Assembly: GCA_964482225.1 (NCBI GenBank)
Contig: CAYZWT010000003.1
Coordinates: 62,001 to 126,000 of the forward strand
Length of the DNA stretch: 64,000 nt
Source: UBA1429 sp964482225
GTDB lineage: Bacteria > Chloroflexota > Anaerolineae > UBA1429
Direction: 5' to 3'
Shown piece after piece: positions 7,488 through 15,335 of the stretch (positions are counted from its first letter, which is position 1; every line of letters begins with the position of its first letter). A program made the translations under genes and the position numbers. Under the pieces are notes generated by a model that had not been told where the DNA came from, made no database searches, and was given only the letters and a program-made list of their open reading frames with translations.

Positions 7488-8540
7488 ATGAGCGCCCTGA
7501 CTGTACCGCTCACACGCAAGGCAGCGAGGCGCTTTGGCCGGGCGCTGCTCTGGCTCTTGGCGGCGGGGATTGTGGCGCTGAGCGCCGGTTGCCGTGCGCG
7601 GCCTGCCGCGCCGCCGGAGGCCGCTCCGGCGCAAGAGCTGGCCAGCCCGACCTTTCGGCTGCGCCATCCGGCCGGGCAGCAGCCGCTGCAAGAGACCCGG
7701 CACGCCACCGATCTCGTGCTGCCCAATTGCGCCGGAGCCGAGCCGCTCACGCACCTCTACACCCAATCCTATTCCGTCCAGGTCGATCTCGACCTGGACC
7801 TGGGGGGGCTGCGTGAGGAACTGACGCCTTTTGGCGGCGTGATGGCGGCGGTGGCGCGCGAAGCCTACCGACTGGCCGGGAGCTACCCACCTGCCGCCGA
7901 TGGGCAGGTGGAACTGCGCGCCCCGGCGGGCGCTCGGCAGGCTTATCACCTGGTCTGGGTGGAGACCTGGGATCGCAACGTGCTGGAGATCGTTCTGGAC
8001 GATGCGGTCGTGGCCGAAGCGCCGGTGCGCATACTCATCGGGGTTACGCTGCGCGCCGAGGTGGGCGAGGCCGCCGCCTGCGAGAGCGCGGCGCCTGAGG
8101 ACGAGGATCGTATGCCCCTGATCCTGGGCCTGGGCCGCCCCCTGGAAATGGCTGCCTCGTCCGCGCCCGAGATGTCTGCCGGCGCTTGCGAGACGCCGCT
8201 GGCCGTGACCTCCGCCCAGCAACAGGTGGCTCGCTATGTGGCGTTTTTGCAGGCCGGAGATCACGCCGCCGCCTACGACCTGCTGGCAGAGAGCTACCGG
8301 CTGCGCCTGCCTTATCGCCAGTATCAGGTGGGCTATGAGCCGGTGCGTGGGCTGGCCTTGTGCTCGCTGGAGACCATCGGCGAGATCGGCGGCGCCCGCG
8401 AGACGGTCTATGCCACGTTGCGCCTGACGCTGGAAGCGGGCGCCGCCGTAGAGGAGCAACTCTGGGTGGCGCGCTATGAGGTGCTACGCAGCGGCCCCAT
8501 CGCGTCGGTGGCGATGTACAAGGCATTGCTGGACGAGTGA
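7488..8540 (+). CDS. Hypothetical lipoprotein
   Basis: 350 residues. A basic N-terminus (TRKAARRFGR) and a hydrophobic stretch end in the lipobox LSAGC (Cys35), so this is an exported, membrane-anchored lipoprotein. A proline/alanine-rich linker follows, then two mixed alpha/beta parts separated near residue 235 by a cysteine-containing stretch. The C-terminal part, ARYVAFLQAGDHAAAYDLLA, resembles SnoaL/NTF2-like or DUF4878-type folds, though only weakly. The ATG directly follows the rhamnosidase stop (TGAATG), so it is translationally coupled to that gene. A role in surface glycan binding is possible but not shown. Confidence 0.65.
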   Translation: MSALTVPLTRKAARRFGRALLWLLAAGIVALSAGCRARPAAPPEAAPAQELASPTFRLRHPAGQQPLQETRHATDLVLPNCAGAEPLTHLYTQSYSVQVDLDLDLGGLREELTPFGGVMAAVAREAYRLAGSYPPAADGQVELRAPAGARQAYHLVWVETWDRNVLEIVLDDAVVAEAPVRILIGVTLRAEVGEAAACESAAPEDEDRMPLILGLGRPLEMAASSAPEMSAGACETPLAVTSAQQQVARYVAFLQAGDHAAAYDLLAESYRLRLPYRQYQVGYEPVRGLALCSLETIGEIGGARETVYATLRLTLEAGAAVEEQLWVARYEVLRSGPIASVAMYKALLDE

Positions 8541-8593
8541 CGCGCGGGAGCCGGATGCGCCGCTGCGCCCAGATGTATGGCGCCTCCGCTCCA

Positions 8594-8622
8594 GCGGCTC
8601 TTGCACCGTGCGCAAGAGCCGC
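8594..8622 (+). terminator. Hairpin after the lipoprotein gene
   Basis: GCGGCTCTTGC, 7-base loop, GCAAGAGCCGC: an 11-bp perfect stem in the 131-bp gap before the next gene. There is no T tract, so it may be a Rho-aided terminator or an mRNA-stabilising hairpin. Confidence 0.45.
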
Positions 8623-8671
8623 ACCTCTCGGCGCAAATGACAACGAGAACCCATTCATATAGGAGAAGGCT

Positions 8672-9844
8672 ATGCCACAGGAACTCGAGCTGCGCTACGG
8701 CGCCAACCCTCACCAGCAGCCTGCGCGGGTGTTCATGCCCGAGGGCGAGTTGCCCTTTGTGGTACGCAGCGGCCGTCCGGGCTATATCAATCTGCTGGAT
8801 GCCCTCAATAGTTGGCAACTGGTGCGCGAGTTGGCGGAGGCCCTGGGGCTGCCGGCGGCGGCCTCGTTCAAGCACGTCAGCCCGGCGGGCGCCGCCGTGG
8901 CCACGCCCCTGAGCGCTGCCGAGGCGGCGGCTTGCTTTGCCGAGGACGTGTCCCTCTCGCCCCTGGCGACGGCCTATGCCCGCGCCCGGGGCGCCGACCG
9001 CATGTCCTCCTTTGGCGATTGGGTGGCGCTGAGCGAGCCTTGCGACCTGGCCACCGCCGAGTTTCTGCGGCGCGAGGTCTCGGACGGCATCATCGCCCCT
9101 GGCTATGCGCCCGAGGCGTTGCGGATCCTGAGCGCCAAGCGCGGCGGCTCGTATTGCGTGCTAGAGATGGACCCGGCCTATGCGGCCCCACCCCAGGAGA
9201 CGCGCCAGGTGTTCGGCATCTCGCTGCAACAGCGCCGCAACGACGCCCGCATCGGCCCAGAGCTGTTCCAGAACCTCGTCACGGCGCGCAAGGTGCTGCC
9301 GCCCGAGGCGGTGCGCGATCTGATCGTGGCCACCATCGCACTCAAGTTCACCCAGTCCAACTCGGTGTGCCTGGCCCACAATGGCCAGGTAACGGGCAAC
9401 GGCGCGGGGCAACAATCGCGCGTACACTGCACGCGCCTGGCCAGCGGCAAGTCGGACCTCTGGTTCCTGCGCCAACACCCGGCTGTGCAGGCGTTGCGCT
9501 TTCGCCGGGGCCTCAGCCGCGCCGAGCGCAACAACGCCATTGATCTCTATTTCGTGGAGGACCTGACCCCCACAGAGCAGATCGCCTGGGAGGCGTGCTT
9601 TGCCGAAAAGCCCCCGCGCCTGAGCCATGAGCAGCGCCGCGAGTGGCTGGATAGCATCCACGGGGTGGCTCTCAGCTCCGACGCCTTTTTCCCCTTTCGC
9701 GATTCGATAGACCGCGCCTCGCGCAGCGGTGTGAGCTATGTGGCCCAGCCGGGCGGCTCGGTCCGCGAAGAGGATGTGGTCGCGGCCTGCGACGAGTACG
9801 GGATGGCGATGGCGGTCACGGGGCTGCGGCTCTTTCATCACTAG
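8672..9844 (+). CDS. purH: Stand-alone AICAR transformylase (PurH C-terminal-type domain)
   Basis: 390 residues. The frame begins LELRYGANPHQ, the 'YG.NPHQ' signature of the AICAR transformylase half of PurH, and continues with SFKHVSPAGAAV, YARARGADRMSSFGD and ALKFTQSNSVCLA, all transformylase core motifs. The N-terminal IMP cyclohydrolase (MGS-fold) half is absent. The enzyme should formylate AICAR with 10-formyl-THF in the last-but-one step of purine synthesis; the cyclohydrolase step must be encoded elsewhere. An AGGAG site precedes the ATG. Such single-domain forms of about 390 residues are known in Chloroflexota and Firmicutes. Confidence 0.88.
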   Translation: MPQELELRYGANPHQQPARVFMPEGELPFVVRSGRPGYINLLDALNSWQLVRELAEALGLPAAASFKHVSPAGAAVATPLSAAEAAACFAEDVSLSPLATAYARARGADRMSSFGDWVALSEPCDLATAEFLRREVSDGIIAPGYAPEALRILSAKRGGSYCVLEMDPAYAAPPQETRQVFGISLQQRRNDARIGPELFQNLVTARKVLPPEAVRDLIVATIALKFTQSNSVCLAHNGQVTGNGAGQQSRVHCTRLASGKSDLWFLRQHPAVQALRFRRGLSRAERNNAIDLYFVEDLTPTEQIAWEACFAEKPPRLSHEQRREWLDSIHGVALSSDAFFPFRDSIDRASRSGVSYVAQPGGSVREEDVVAACDEYGMAMAVTGLRLFHH

Positions 9845-9869
9845 CCACTTGTCTCAAGGCGCCTGCTCC

Positions 9870-9897
9870 TTGACGGGGCTTTCCCTGGGGATACACT
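9870..9897 (+). promoter_or_regulatory. Promoter for the aldo/keto reductase
   Basis: TTGACG, 16 bases, TACACT. About 107 bases separate it from the ATG at 10005, leaving a moderately long leader. Confidence 0.55.
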
Positions 9898-10004
9898 CCC
9901 TATGGAGATGTGGTGGCGCCCCATCATGCGCCATCGAGAGCGCGCGAACGGTCGCGGGCGCGCCACTGCACATTGGTATTCAAAAGAGAAAAGGAATAGA
10001 AACG

Positions 10005-11171
10005 ATGCAATACCGCACATTCGGACGGCTGGACTGGCGCCCTTCGGCCCTGGGCTTTGGGGCCATGCGCCTGCCCACCCTCGGCGCCAAGCACCTGATT
10101 GACGAGCCCCTGGCCATCCGCATGATCCGCTTTGCCATTGACCACGGGGTGAACTATATTGACACGGCCTACCCCTACCACGGCGGCCAGAGCGAGGTGG
10201 TGGTGGGCAAGGCGCTGCAGGATGGCTACCGCGACAAGGTGCGCCTGGCCACCAAGAGCCCGGTGCGCCAGATCGAGAGGGCCGACGATTTTGATCGTTT
10301 TCTCGATGAGCAGCTCGAACGGCTGGGCGTCGAGACGATTGACTACTATTTGCTGCATGGCATGCGCCGCCCCCGCTGGGACACCGTCTTGCAGCACAAC
10401 TTGCTGGCGCGCGCCGACAAGGCCCTGGCCGATGGCAAGATCCGCTACATGGGCTTTTCGTTTCACGATTCCCCGGCCCTCTTTCGCGAGATCATCGAGA
10501 GCTATGATAACTGGACCCTGTGCCAGATCCAGTACAACTATATGAATGAAGAGTATCAGGCGGGCACCGAGGGGCTCGAATATGCCGCCGATCGCGGCCT
10601 GGCCGTGGTGGTGATGGAGCCGCTGCTGGGGGGCCGCCTGGTGAACCCGCCGGCGGAGGTGCAGTCTATCTGGGACGCGGCGCCTGTGCAGCGCACGGCA
10701 GCCGAGTGGGCCCTGAGTTGGCTCTGGTCCAGGCCCGAGGTATCGCTGGTGCTCAGCGGCATGAGCGCCCTGTGGCAGGTGGTCGAGAATGTCTACTATG
10801 CCTCGCAAGCGTCGGTGGGCATGCTTTCCGACGACGATCTCGCCATCGTGGGCCAGGCGCGGGATGTGTACAACAGCATCTGCCCGATCCCTTGCACCCA
10901 ATGCCAGTATTGCATGCCCTGCCCCAACGGCGTCAACATCCCCGGCGTATTCGCGCTGTTCAACCGGGCCATCATGTACAACGCCATGCCAGAGGCGCGG
11001 CGCGCCTATGCCGAGATGCCCGAGGGCGAGCGGGCTTGGGCCTGCATCCAATGCCGGGAGTGTGAGACCAAGTGTCCGCAGGACATCCCCATCAGCCAGT
11101 GGATGCCCCTGGTGCACGCCGTGCTGGGCGAGGGCCAGGCGTACGATCCAAGCCTCTGCCCGGTGGTCTAG
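10005..11171 (+). CDS. Aldo/keto reductase with C-terminal 4Fe-4S ferredoxin-like domain
   Basis: 388 residues. The start MQYRTFGRLDWRPSALGFGAMRLP is the typical AKR opening; NYIDTAYPYHGGQSE and KVRLATKSPV carry the catalytic Asp/Tyr and Lys positions of the (beta/alpha)8 barrel. From about residue 290 two cysteine clusters appear, CTQCQYCMPCPNGV and CIQCRECETKCP, as in the large group of AKR proteins with an iron-sulfur tail. It probably couples substrate oxidation or reduction to iron-sulfur electron transfer in the cytoplasm; the substrate is unknown. The ATG is preceded by AAAAGGAATAG. The gene is monocistronic between two promoters. Confidence 0.88.
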   Translation: MQYRTFGRLDWRPSALGFGAMRLPTLGAKHLIDEPLAIRMIRFAIDHGVNYIDTAYPYHGGQSEVVVGKALQDGYRDKVRLATKSPVRQIERADDFDRFLDEQLERLGVETIDYYLLHGMRRPRWDTVLQHNLLARADKALADGKIRYMGFSFHDSPALFREIIESYDNWTLCQIQYNYMNEEYQAGTEGLEYAADRGLAVVVMEPLLGGRLVNPPAEVQSIWDAAPVQRTAAEWALSWLWSRPEVSLVLSGMSALWQVVENVYYASQASVGMLSDDDLAIVGQARDVYNSICPIPCTQCQYCMPCPNGVNIPGVFALFNRAIMYNAMPEARRAYAEMPEGERAWACIQCRECETKCPQDIPISQWMPLVHAVLGEGQAYDPSLCPVV

Positions 11172-11193
11172 CCGGTGGCGGCATGCCCCGGGC

Positions 11194-11222
11194 TTGACGC
11201 GGCCCACCTGCGAGGCTATCAT
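11194..11222 (+). promoter_or_regulatory. Promoter for the propeptide-subtilisin pair
   Basis: TTGACG, 17 bases, TATCAT, 44 bases before the ATG at 11266. Confidence 0.65.
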
Positions 11223-11265
11223 CCTGCCGTATCCGTTGACCCTGCCCGCCATGAGGAGCCAAGCT

Positions 11266-11526
11266 ATGGCCAAAGTTGATCCAGACCTCCGCGAGCAATG
11301 GAAGAGCAACCCTCGCCAGTCCTTTGCGCTCATCGTCCGCGTGACGGGTGACGTGGCCGAGCGCCGCGAGATGCTGGCAGAGCTAGGCTGCCAGGTCAAG
11401 CATGCCTTTCGGCTGACCAACTCGGTGAGCGTGCGCTGTAGTGGAGCCGTCGCCCTGACGCTCACCCGCCGCCGCTGGGTGACCAAAGTAGAGCGCGATT
11501 CGATCATTCGGGCGTTGGGAGGCTGA
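11266..11526 (+). CDS. Stand-alone inhibitor I9-like (subtilisin propeptide-type) protein
   Basis: 86 residues. FALIVRVTGDVAERREML, then VKHAFRLTNSVSVRCSG and VTKVERDS, reproduce the beta-alpha-beta pattern of the I9 propeptide fold (a leading strand, a 'V...Y.L.N.....' middle strand and a closing 'V..VE.D'). In most subtilisins this domain is fused to the protease, where it chaperones folding and blocks the active site. Here it is a separate gene 6 bases upstream of a subtilisin. It is therefore likely an inhibitor or chaperone acting in trans. The start has GAGGAG at good distance; an ATG 15 bases further upstream is possible. No signal peptide is present. Confidence 0.7.
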   Translation: MAKVDPDLREQWKSNPRQSFALIVRVTGDVAERREMLAELGCQVKHAFRLTNSVSVRCSGAVALTLTRRRWVTKVERDSIIRALGG

Positions 11527-11532
11527 GCGAGC

Positions 11533-12792
11533 ATGGGGCAAGGATCCAAACTGAGCAACGGGCTGGCGCGCAGCCTCGGGCAAGTATCCGCCGACGACCA
11601 ATTGCCCATCATCGTACGTTACGCGCCGGATCGCCGCATTGTGCGCCACAAGGGGCCGCCCCTGCCGGGCATCCGTGAAAGCTACAACTATCGCCTGCAA
11701 CCCTTTGTGCACATGCACGCCACCCCCCACGCCATCGAGACGTTGGAGCAAGATGCCGAGATCGTGCGCATCTACCAGGACTTGCCTGTGCGAGCGCTCC
11801 TAGATTCGGCCATGCCCATCATCCAGATGCCCCAGGTGCGCAATCTGGGCTGGGATGGGCGGGGCATCCGCATCGCCATCGTGGACACAGGCATAGACCC
11901 CGAACACCCCGATTTCGAGGGCCGCATCGCCGACATGGCGGATTGGGTGGGCGAAGGGGTGGTGGACGAGAACGGGCATGGCACCCACTGCGCCAGCATC
12001 GCGGCGGGCTCAGGGGCTGCCAGCGAGGGCCGCTACCGGGGCGTCGCTCCGGCGGCCGTGCTCTATGCCGCCAAGGTGCTGCGCCGCAATGGCCAGGGGA
12101 TGATGAGCGACGTCATGGCGGGGATTGATTGGGCTGTGGACCAGAGCGTACATATCATCTCGCTCTCGCTGGGCGGCCCGGGCCCCAGCGATGGGCGCGA
12201 CGCCCTCTCGGAGATGTGCGATGCGGCCATGGCCAGCGGCGTGATCGTCTGCGTGGCGGCGGGCAACGACGGCCCCCTCAACCGCACCGTCGGCTCGCCC
12301 GGCGCCTCGCGAGAGGCCATCACCGTGGGGGCCTCCACCGACCAGGATATCATCGCGCCTTTCTCATCGCGGGGGCCCACCGCCGATGGCCGCGTCAAGC
12401 CGGATATCGTCCTGCCCGGGCACCTGATCACGGCGGCGCGCGCCAAGGGCACCAGCATGGGCACGCCCATCAGCGCCCACTATTCCGAAGCCTCGGGCAC
12501 CAGCATGGCCACGCCCGTGGCGGCGGGCCTGTGCGCGCTGCTGCTGCAAAAGGAGCCGCACCTGACCCCGGCCCAGGTCAAGGCCCGGCTAATGGAGACC
12601 GCCATAGACCTGGGGGATCATGCCCACGCCCAGGGGAGCGGGCGCGCCGATGCGCTGCGCGCGCTGGAGAACCAGATCAGCCCGCCGCCCGGAAATCCCG
12701 GTGCGCCCGGCGATCCAGGAGGCCCTGGCCTGGGGCAAGGCTGCCTGACGGCGCTGGTGCAAATGCTGTTGCAGGGCAAGCGCCAGGCCTGA
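11533..12792 (+). CDS. Subtilisin-like serine protease (S8), probably intracellular
   Basis: 419 residues. The catalytic triad is visible: Asp118 in IAIVDTGIDPEHPD, His149 in NGHGTHCASIAAG, Ser324 in SGTSMATPVAAG; the oxyanion Asn lies in VAAGNDGP. Residues 25-85 form a second I9-like module ending IVRIYQDLPV, so the enzyme keeps its own short propeptide. There is no signal peptide, as in intracellular subtilisins. An unusual second GTSMGTP motif lies 18 residues before the active serine. The tail is collagen-like (PGNPGAPGDPGGPG). It is cotranscribed with the free I9 protein, likely its regulator. Confidence 0.88.
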   Translation: MGQGSKLSNGLARSLGQVSADDQLPIIVRYAPDRRIVRHKGPPLPGIRESYNYRLQPFVHMHATPHAIETLEQDAEIVRIYQDLPVRALLDSAMPIIQMPQVRNLGWDGRGIRIAIVDTGIDPEHPDFEGRIADMADWVGEGVVDENGHGTHCASIAAGSGAASEGRYRGVAPAAVLYAAKVLRRNGQGMMSDVMAGIDWAVDQSVHIISLSLGGPGPSDGRDALSEMCDAAMASGVIVCVAAGNDGPLNRTVGSPGASREAITVGASTDQDIIAPFSSRGPTADGRVKPDIVLPGHLITAARAKGTSMGTPISAHYSEASGTSMATPVAAGLCALLLQKEPHLTPAQVKARLMETAIDLGDHAHAQGSGRADALRALENQISPPPGNPGAPGDPGGPGLGQGCLTALVQMLLQGKRQA

Positions 12793-12822
12793 ACCGGGCG
12801 CGAGGCAACGCTGCAATGCAAA

Positions 12823-12849
12823 AGGGGTAGGCATCCTGCGCCTACCCCT
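12823..12849 (-). terminator. Bidirectional terminator between subtilisin and amidase genes
   Basis: AGGGGTAGGC, 7-base loop, GCCTACCCCT. On the minus strand it is followed by TTTTG, so it best serves the minus-strand wall operon; the converging plus-strand gene can share it. Confidence 0.75.
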
Positions 12850-12876
12850 CTCCTATGTCTGGCTCGCGCCGCGTCT

Positions 12877-13992
12877 CTAGCGGATGCGCCCCGTGAACTG
12901 GTGCGGGTCGGAGGGGGGCGCCTTGAGCGGGCGCTCTGGCAACGGGAGCTTGCGCATGGCATCCAGCGCCTGCTCCAGGTCTACCTCCGGCTGATCGCCC
13001 CCCTGCTCTTCCTCCCCCGTCTCGGGCGACTCGTCGGGCTCGTTTTCGCGAGAGGCGCGCTCGAACTCGCCCAGAGAAAGCACCTCGTCGCCACGGGTGG
13101 CCGGCGCCAGCAGCGCCTCGGCAAAGAGCTGCACCACATAGCCCTGCTCCTCGATCTCGATGGGGATCTGCCGGGTCAGCGGGCCGAGCAGACCGCGCTG
13201 CTCTGCCGCCAGGGTCAGGGCCGATTCCAGGTCCACATCCACCAGCAGCTCGGCGGCCAGGGCCTGCAGGGCGGCCCGCAGAGATGCCAGTTCGCCTTCG
13301 GGATGCGGCTGGGGCCGCCGGGCGGCGCGGTACTCGTGGATCCAGCGTTCGACCTGGGGGATGATCCAGTCCTTTTGCACGGCCCAGCCGGGGCACGATT
13401 TGCTGGAGAAATCGCGGTGAAAGTAGAGCCGGCGGATATCCAGCCCCAGCTTTTCGTGGAGCACGCCCAGGGCCACGATGGTGTTGCGCAGCGTCGCCCC
13501 AGAGGGGAGTTGCCCATCATAATCGCCCACCATCTCCAGGTGGCGGGTGCGATAGTTGTGGCCATAGACCCCCACGCCATCGTAGCGAATATCGGAGAAG
13601 AGCCAGATGCCGTCATCGGCGACGAATAGGTGCGGCCCCACCGTCCAGCCCTCGCGCAGCCGCCCCTGGGCGTCGCGCCAGAGCTGCTGCTCATAGTAAC
13701 GCTTCATGGCCAGGATGGTGCTGTGGCCGCGCCAGCTTTCGCGGGTTGGCTTCCAGGTGTGGTGCAAGAAGAAACGGGTGGGCAGCGGCTCGGGCATCTC
13801 CAGGCCCTCAATGTAGGCCACGAACTCGCTCGCGGACATGACGCGGCCATCGATCTGCATGGGTGGCGATTTGATGGGCGTTTCATCGGTGGATCGGACC
13901 CGGTCCGGCAGGCCGGCCATATGCCCGGCGACAGCGGGCAAAGGCGCCTCGCGCCGCCCCAACAGGCCCCTGACCCTGGTAAGCCATCCCAT
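12877..13992 (-). CDS. N-acetylmuramoyl-L-alanine amidase-like protein (Amidase_2/PGRP fold)
   Basis: 371 residues. The zinc-amidase motifs are present: LHHTWKPT, GDYDGQLPS, and LYFHRDFSSKSCPG, which supplies the second histidine and the K.CPG ligand segment. The domain spans about residues 60-240 and should cleave the lactyl-alanine bond of peptidoglycan, or recognise it as PGRPs do. The C-terminal 130 residues are acidic and low in complexity, with no recognised fold. No signal peptide is apparent. An AGAGGAGG site fixes the start at 13992. It lies 14 bases downstream of the LysM-glycosidase gene, at the end of a minus-strand operon. Confidence 0.8.
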   Translation of the reverse strand: MGWLTRVRGLLGRREAPLPAVAGHMAGLPDRVRSTDETPIKSPPMQIDGRVMSASEFVAYIEGLEMPEPLPTRFFLHHTWKPTRESWRGHSTILAMKRYYEQQLWRDAQGRLREGWTVGPHLFVADDGIWLFSDIRYDGVGVYGHNYRTRHLEMVGDYDGQLPSGATLRNTIVALGVLHEKLGLDIRRLYFHRDFSSKSCPGWAVQKDWIIPQVERWIHEYRAARRPQPHPEGELASLRAALQALAAELLVDVDLESALTLAAEQRGLLGPLTRQIPIEIEEQGYVVQLFAEALLAPATRGDEVLSLGEFERASRENEPDESPETGEEEQGGDQPEVDLEQALDAMRKLPLPERPLKAPPSDPHQFTGRIR

Positions 13993-14006
13993 AGCGGCCT
14001 CCTCTG

Positions 14007-15284
14007 TTAGCGATACCAACGATAGTCCTTTTGCAGCGCCTGGCTCAGGTCGGCGATCACCTGGTTCTTGCCCGAGATCCACCAGATGTCGCCCGCATGG
14101 CGTTCCCAGCGATAGAGCAACAATGCGCGGATCGGTTGGCGGCTAGAATCGCTGTTCCAGCGGTTGATCTCGGCATAGGCGGCCTGGATCCAGCCCCGGT
14201 TCAGGTCCTCCCAACTGCCGTTCTGGTTCGTCTCGGTGATATAGACGGGCAGGCGCCGCTGCGCGGCCGGGATCGCCTCCATGAAATCAATGTACGTGCG
14301 GAACATCTTGCGGCGATGGTGATAGGGCGGGTCCATGGTCAGCTCGCTGGTGACATTGGCGGGATAGGGGTCACGGGCGTAGGTGTGCAAGGCGATGCCG
14401 TCCACCTGGTCGCCCAACCGCTCAAGAACTTGTTGAAAGTAGACGATCCAATCGCCGCTGGGGTTCTCGGAATAGATCGTCTGGATATTCCACGGCCCCA
14501 CCGCCGCCATAACCACCTGGTCACTACCGTGGCCAGAGCGCCGGCGGATCTCTTGCCGGCAGGCCAGGAATGCCTGGGCGTACTTGGCGGGCGTGATCAC
14601 CTCGCCATTGGCGGGGCCGCCGGGCCGCTCGACGGCCAGGTTCGGCTCGTTGGCGATGATCCAGATATGGCAGCCCTCGGAGCGCTCGACAAAGTTGCCG
14701 CAGCGCACGGCGAAATCGGCATAGTGCGCGGATCTTGGCAGGGTGCCGCTCTGCCCATAGCCGTTGTTCAGCCGCACGATCACCCCAAAGCCCTGGTCGG
14801 CCAGGTCTCGGTACGATTGGCTGCCCCAATCGTTGCGGTTGGCGCCCAACGCCTCGGTGACGAGCACCCAGCCCTTGCGTCCGGCGGCCTGCATGAGCCC
14901 CTCGGCGCCCCGGTCGTGCATCCCAAAGATGTAGGGGGATTCGCCCACGGGCAGCGGTTCTTTTGGTTGGGGCTCTTGCGGCGCTTGGGCTTCAGGCAGC
15001 CGCAACACCTGCCCCACGCGAATGAGATTTGGGTTCTCGATCTCGTTAAAGGCTGCAATGACCGCGACCTTGCTGGTGTCGCCATAGTACTGCCGAGAGA
15101 TGAGCGCCAGGGTCTCGCCCGATTTGACGACGTGCACGGCAAAGTTCAGGCCCCAGTCTCCCAACCAATCCACCAGATGTTGCCGGGCGCGATCCTCCAG
15201 CGATTCCTGGGCAGCGGCAGCGCGCGCCCGCAAACGCCGGGCGAGGTGCTCGTCAACGACAATCTCGATCTTGCGCTCGGTCAT
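14007..15284 (-). CDS. LysM-domain protein with TIM-barrel glycosidase-like domain
   Basis: 425 residues. A short N-terminal helical part is followed by a LysM domain (about 49-96: HVVKSGETLALISRQYYGD and IRVGQVLRLP), which binds peptidoglycan or chitin-like glycans. A proline-rich linker leads to a (beta/alpha)8-like domain: GVIVRLNNGYGQSG, IIANEPNLAVERP with a likely acid/base Glu in the NEP motif, and PVYITETNQNG with a second Glu. This is the GH clan A/GH39-like arrangement. Probably a wall-bound or prophage-like glycosidase; the substrate is unknown. The start at 15284 is supported by GGAGGT; an ATG 27 bases upstream is less likely. Confidence 0.72.
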   Translation of the reverse strand: MTERKIEIVVDEHLARRLRARAAAAQESLEDRARQHLVDWLGDWGLNFAVHVVKSGETLALISRQYYGDTSKVAVIAAFNEIENPNLIRVGQVLRLPEAQAPQEPQPKEPLPVGESPYIFGMHDRGAEGLMQAAGRKGWVLVTEALGANRNDWGSQSYRDLADQGFGVIVRLNNGYGQSGTLPRSAHYADFAVRCGNFVERSEGCHIWIIANEPNLAVERPGGPANGEVITPAKYAQAFLACRQEIRRRSGHGSDQVVMAAVGPWNIQTIYSENPSGDWIVYFQQVLERLGDQVDGIALHTYARDPYPANVTSELTMDPPYHHRRKMFRTYIDFMEAIPAAQRRLPVYITETNQNGSWEDLNRGWIQAAYAEINRWNSDSSRQPIRALLLYRWERHAGDIWWISGKNQVIADLSQALQKDYRWYR

Positions 15285-15335
15285 CTCGGCACGTACCTCC
15301 CTTAAACGCAAGGCAGCGGGGTTGGACGCTTGCGC

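Noticed and set aside
12877..14082. Longer start for the amidase at 14082
   Set aside because: It would overlap the LysM gene end; AGAGGAGG before 13992 supports the shorter form.
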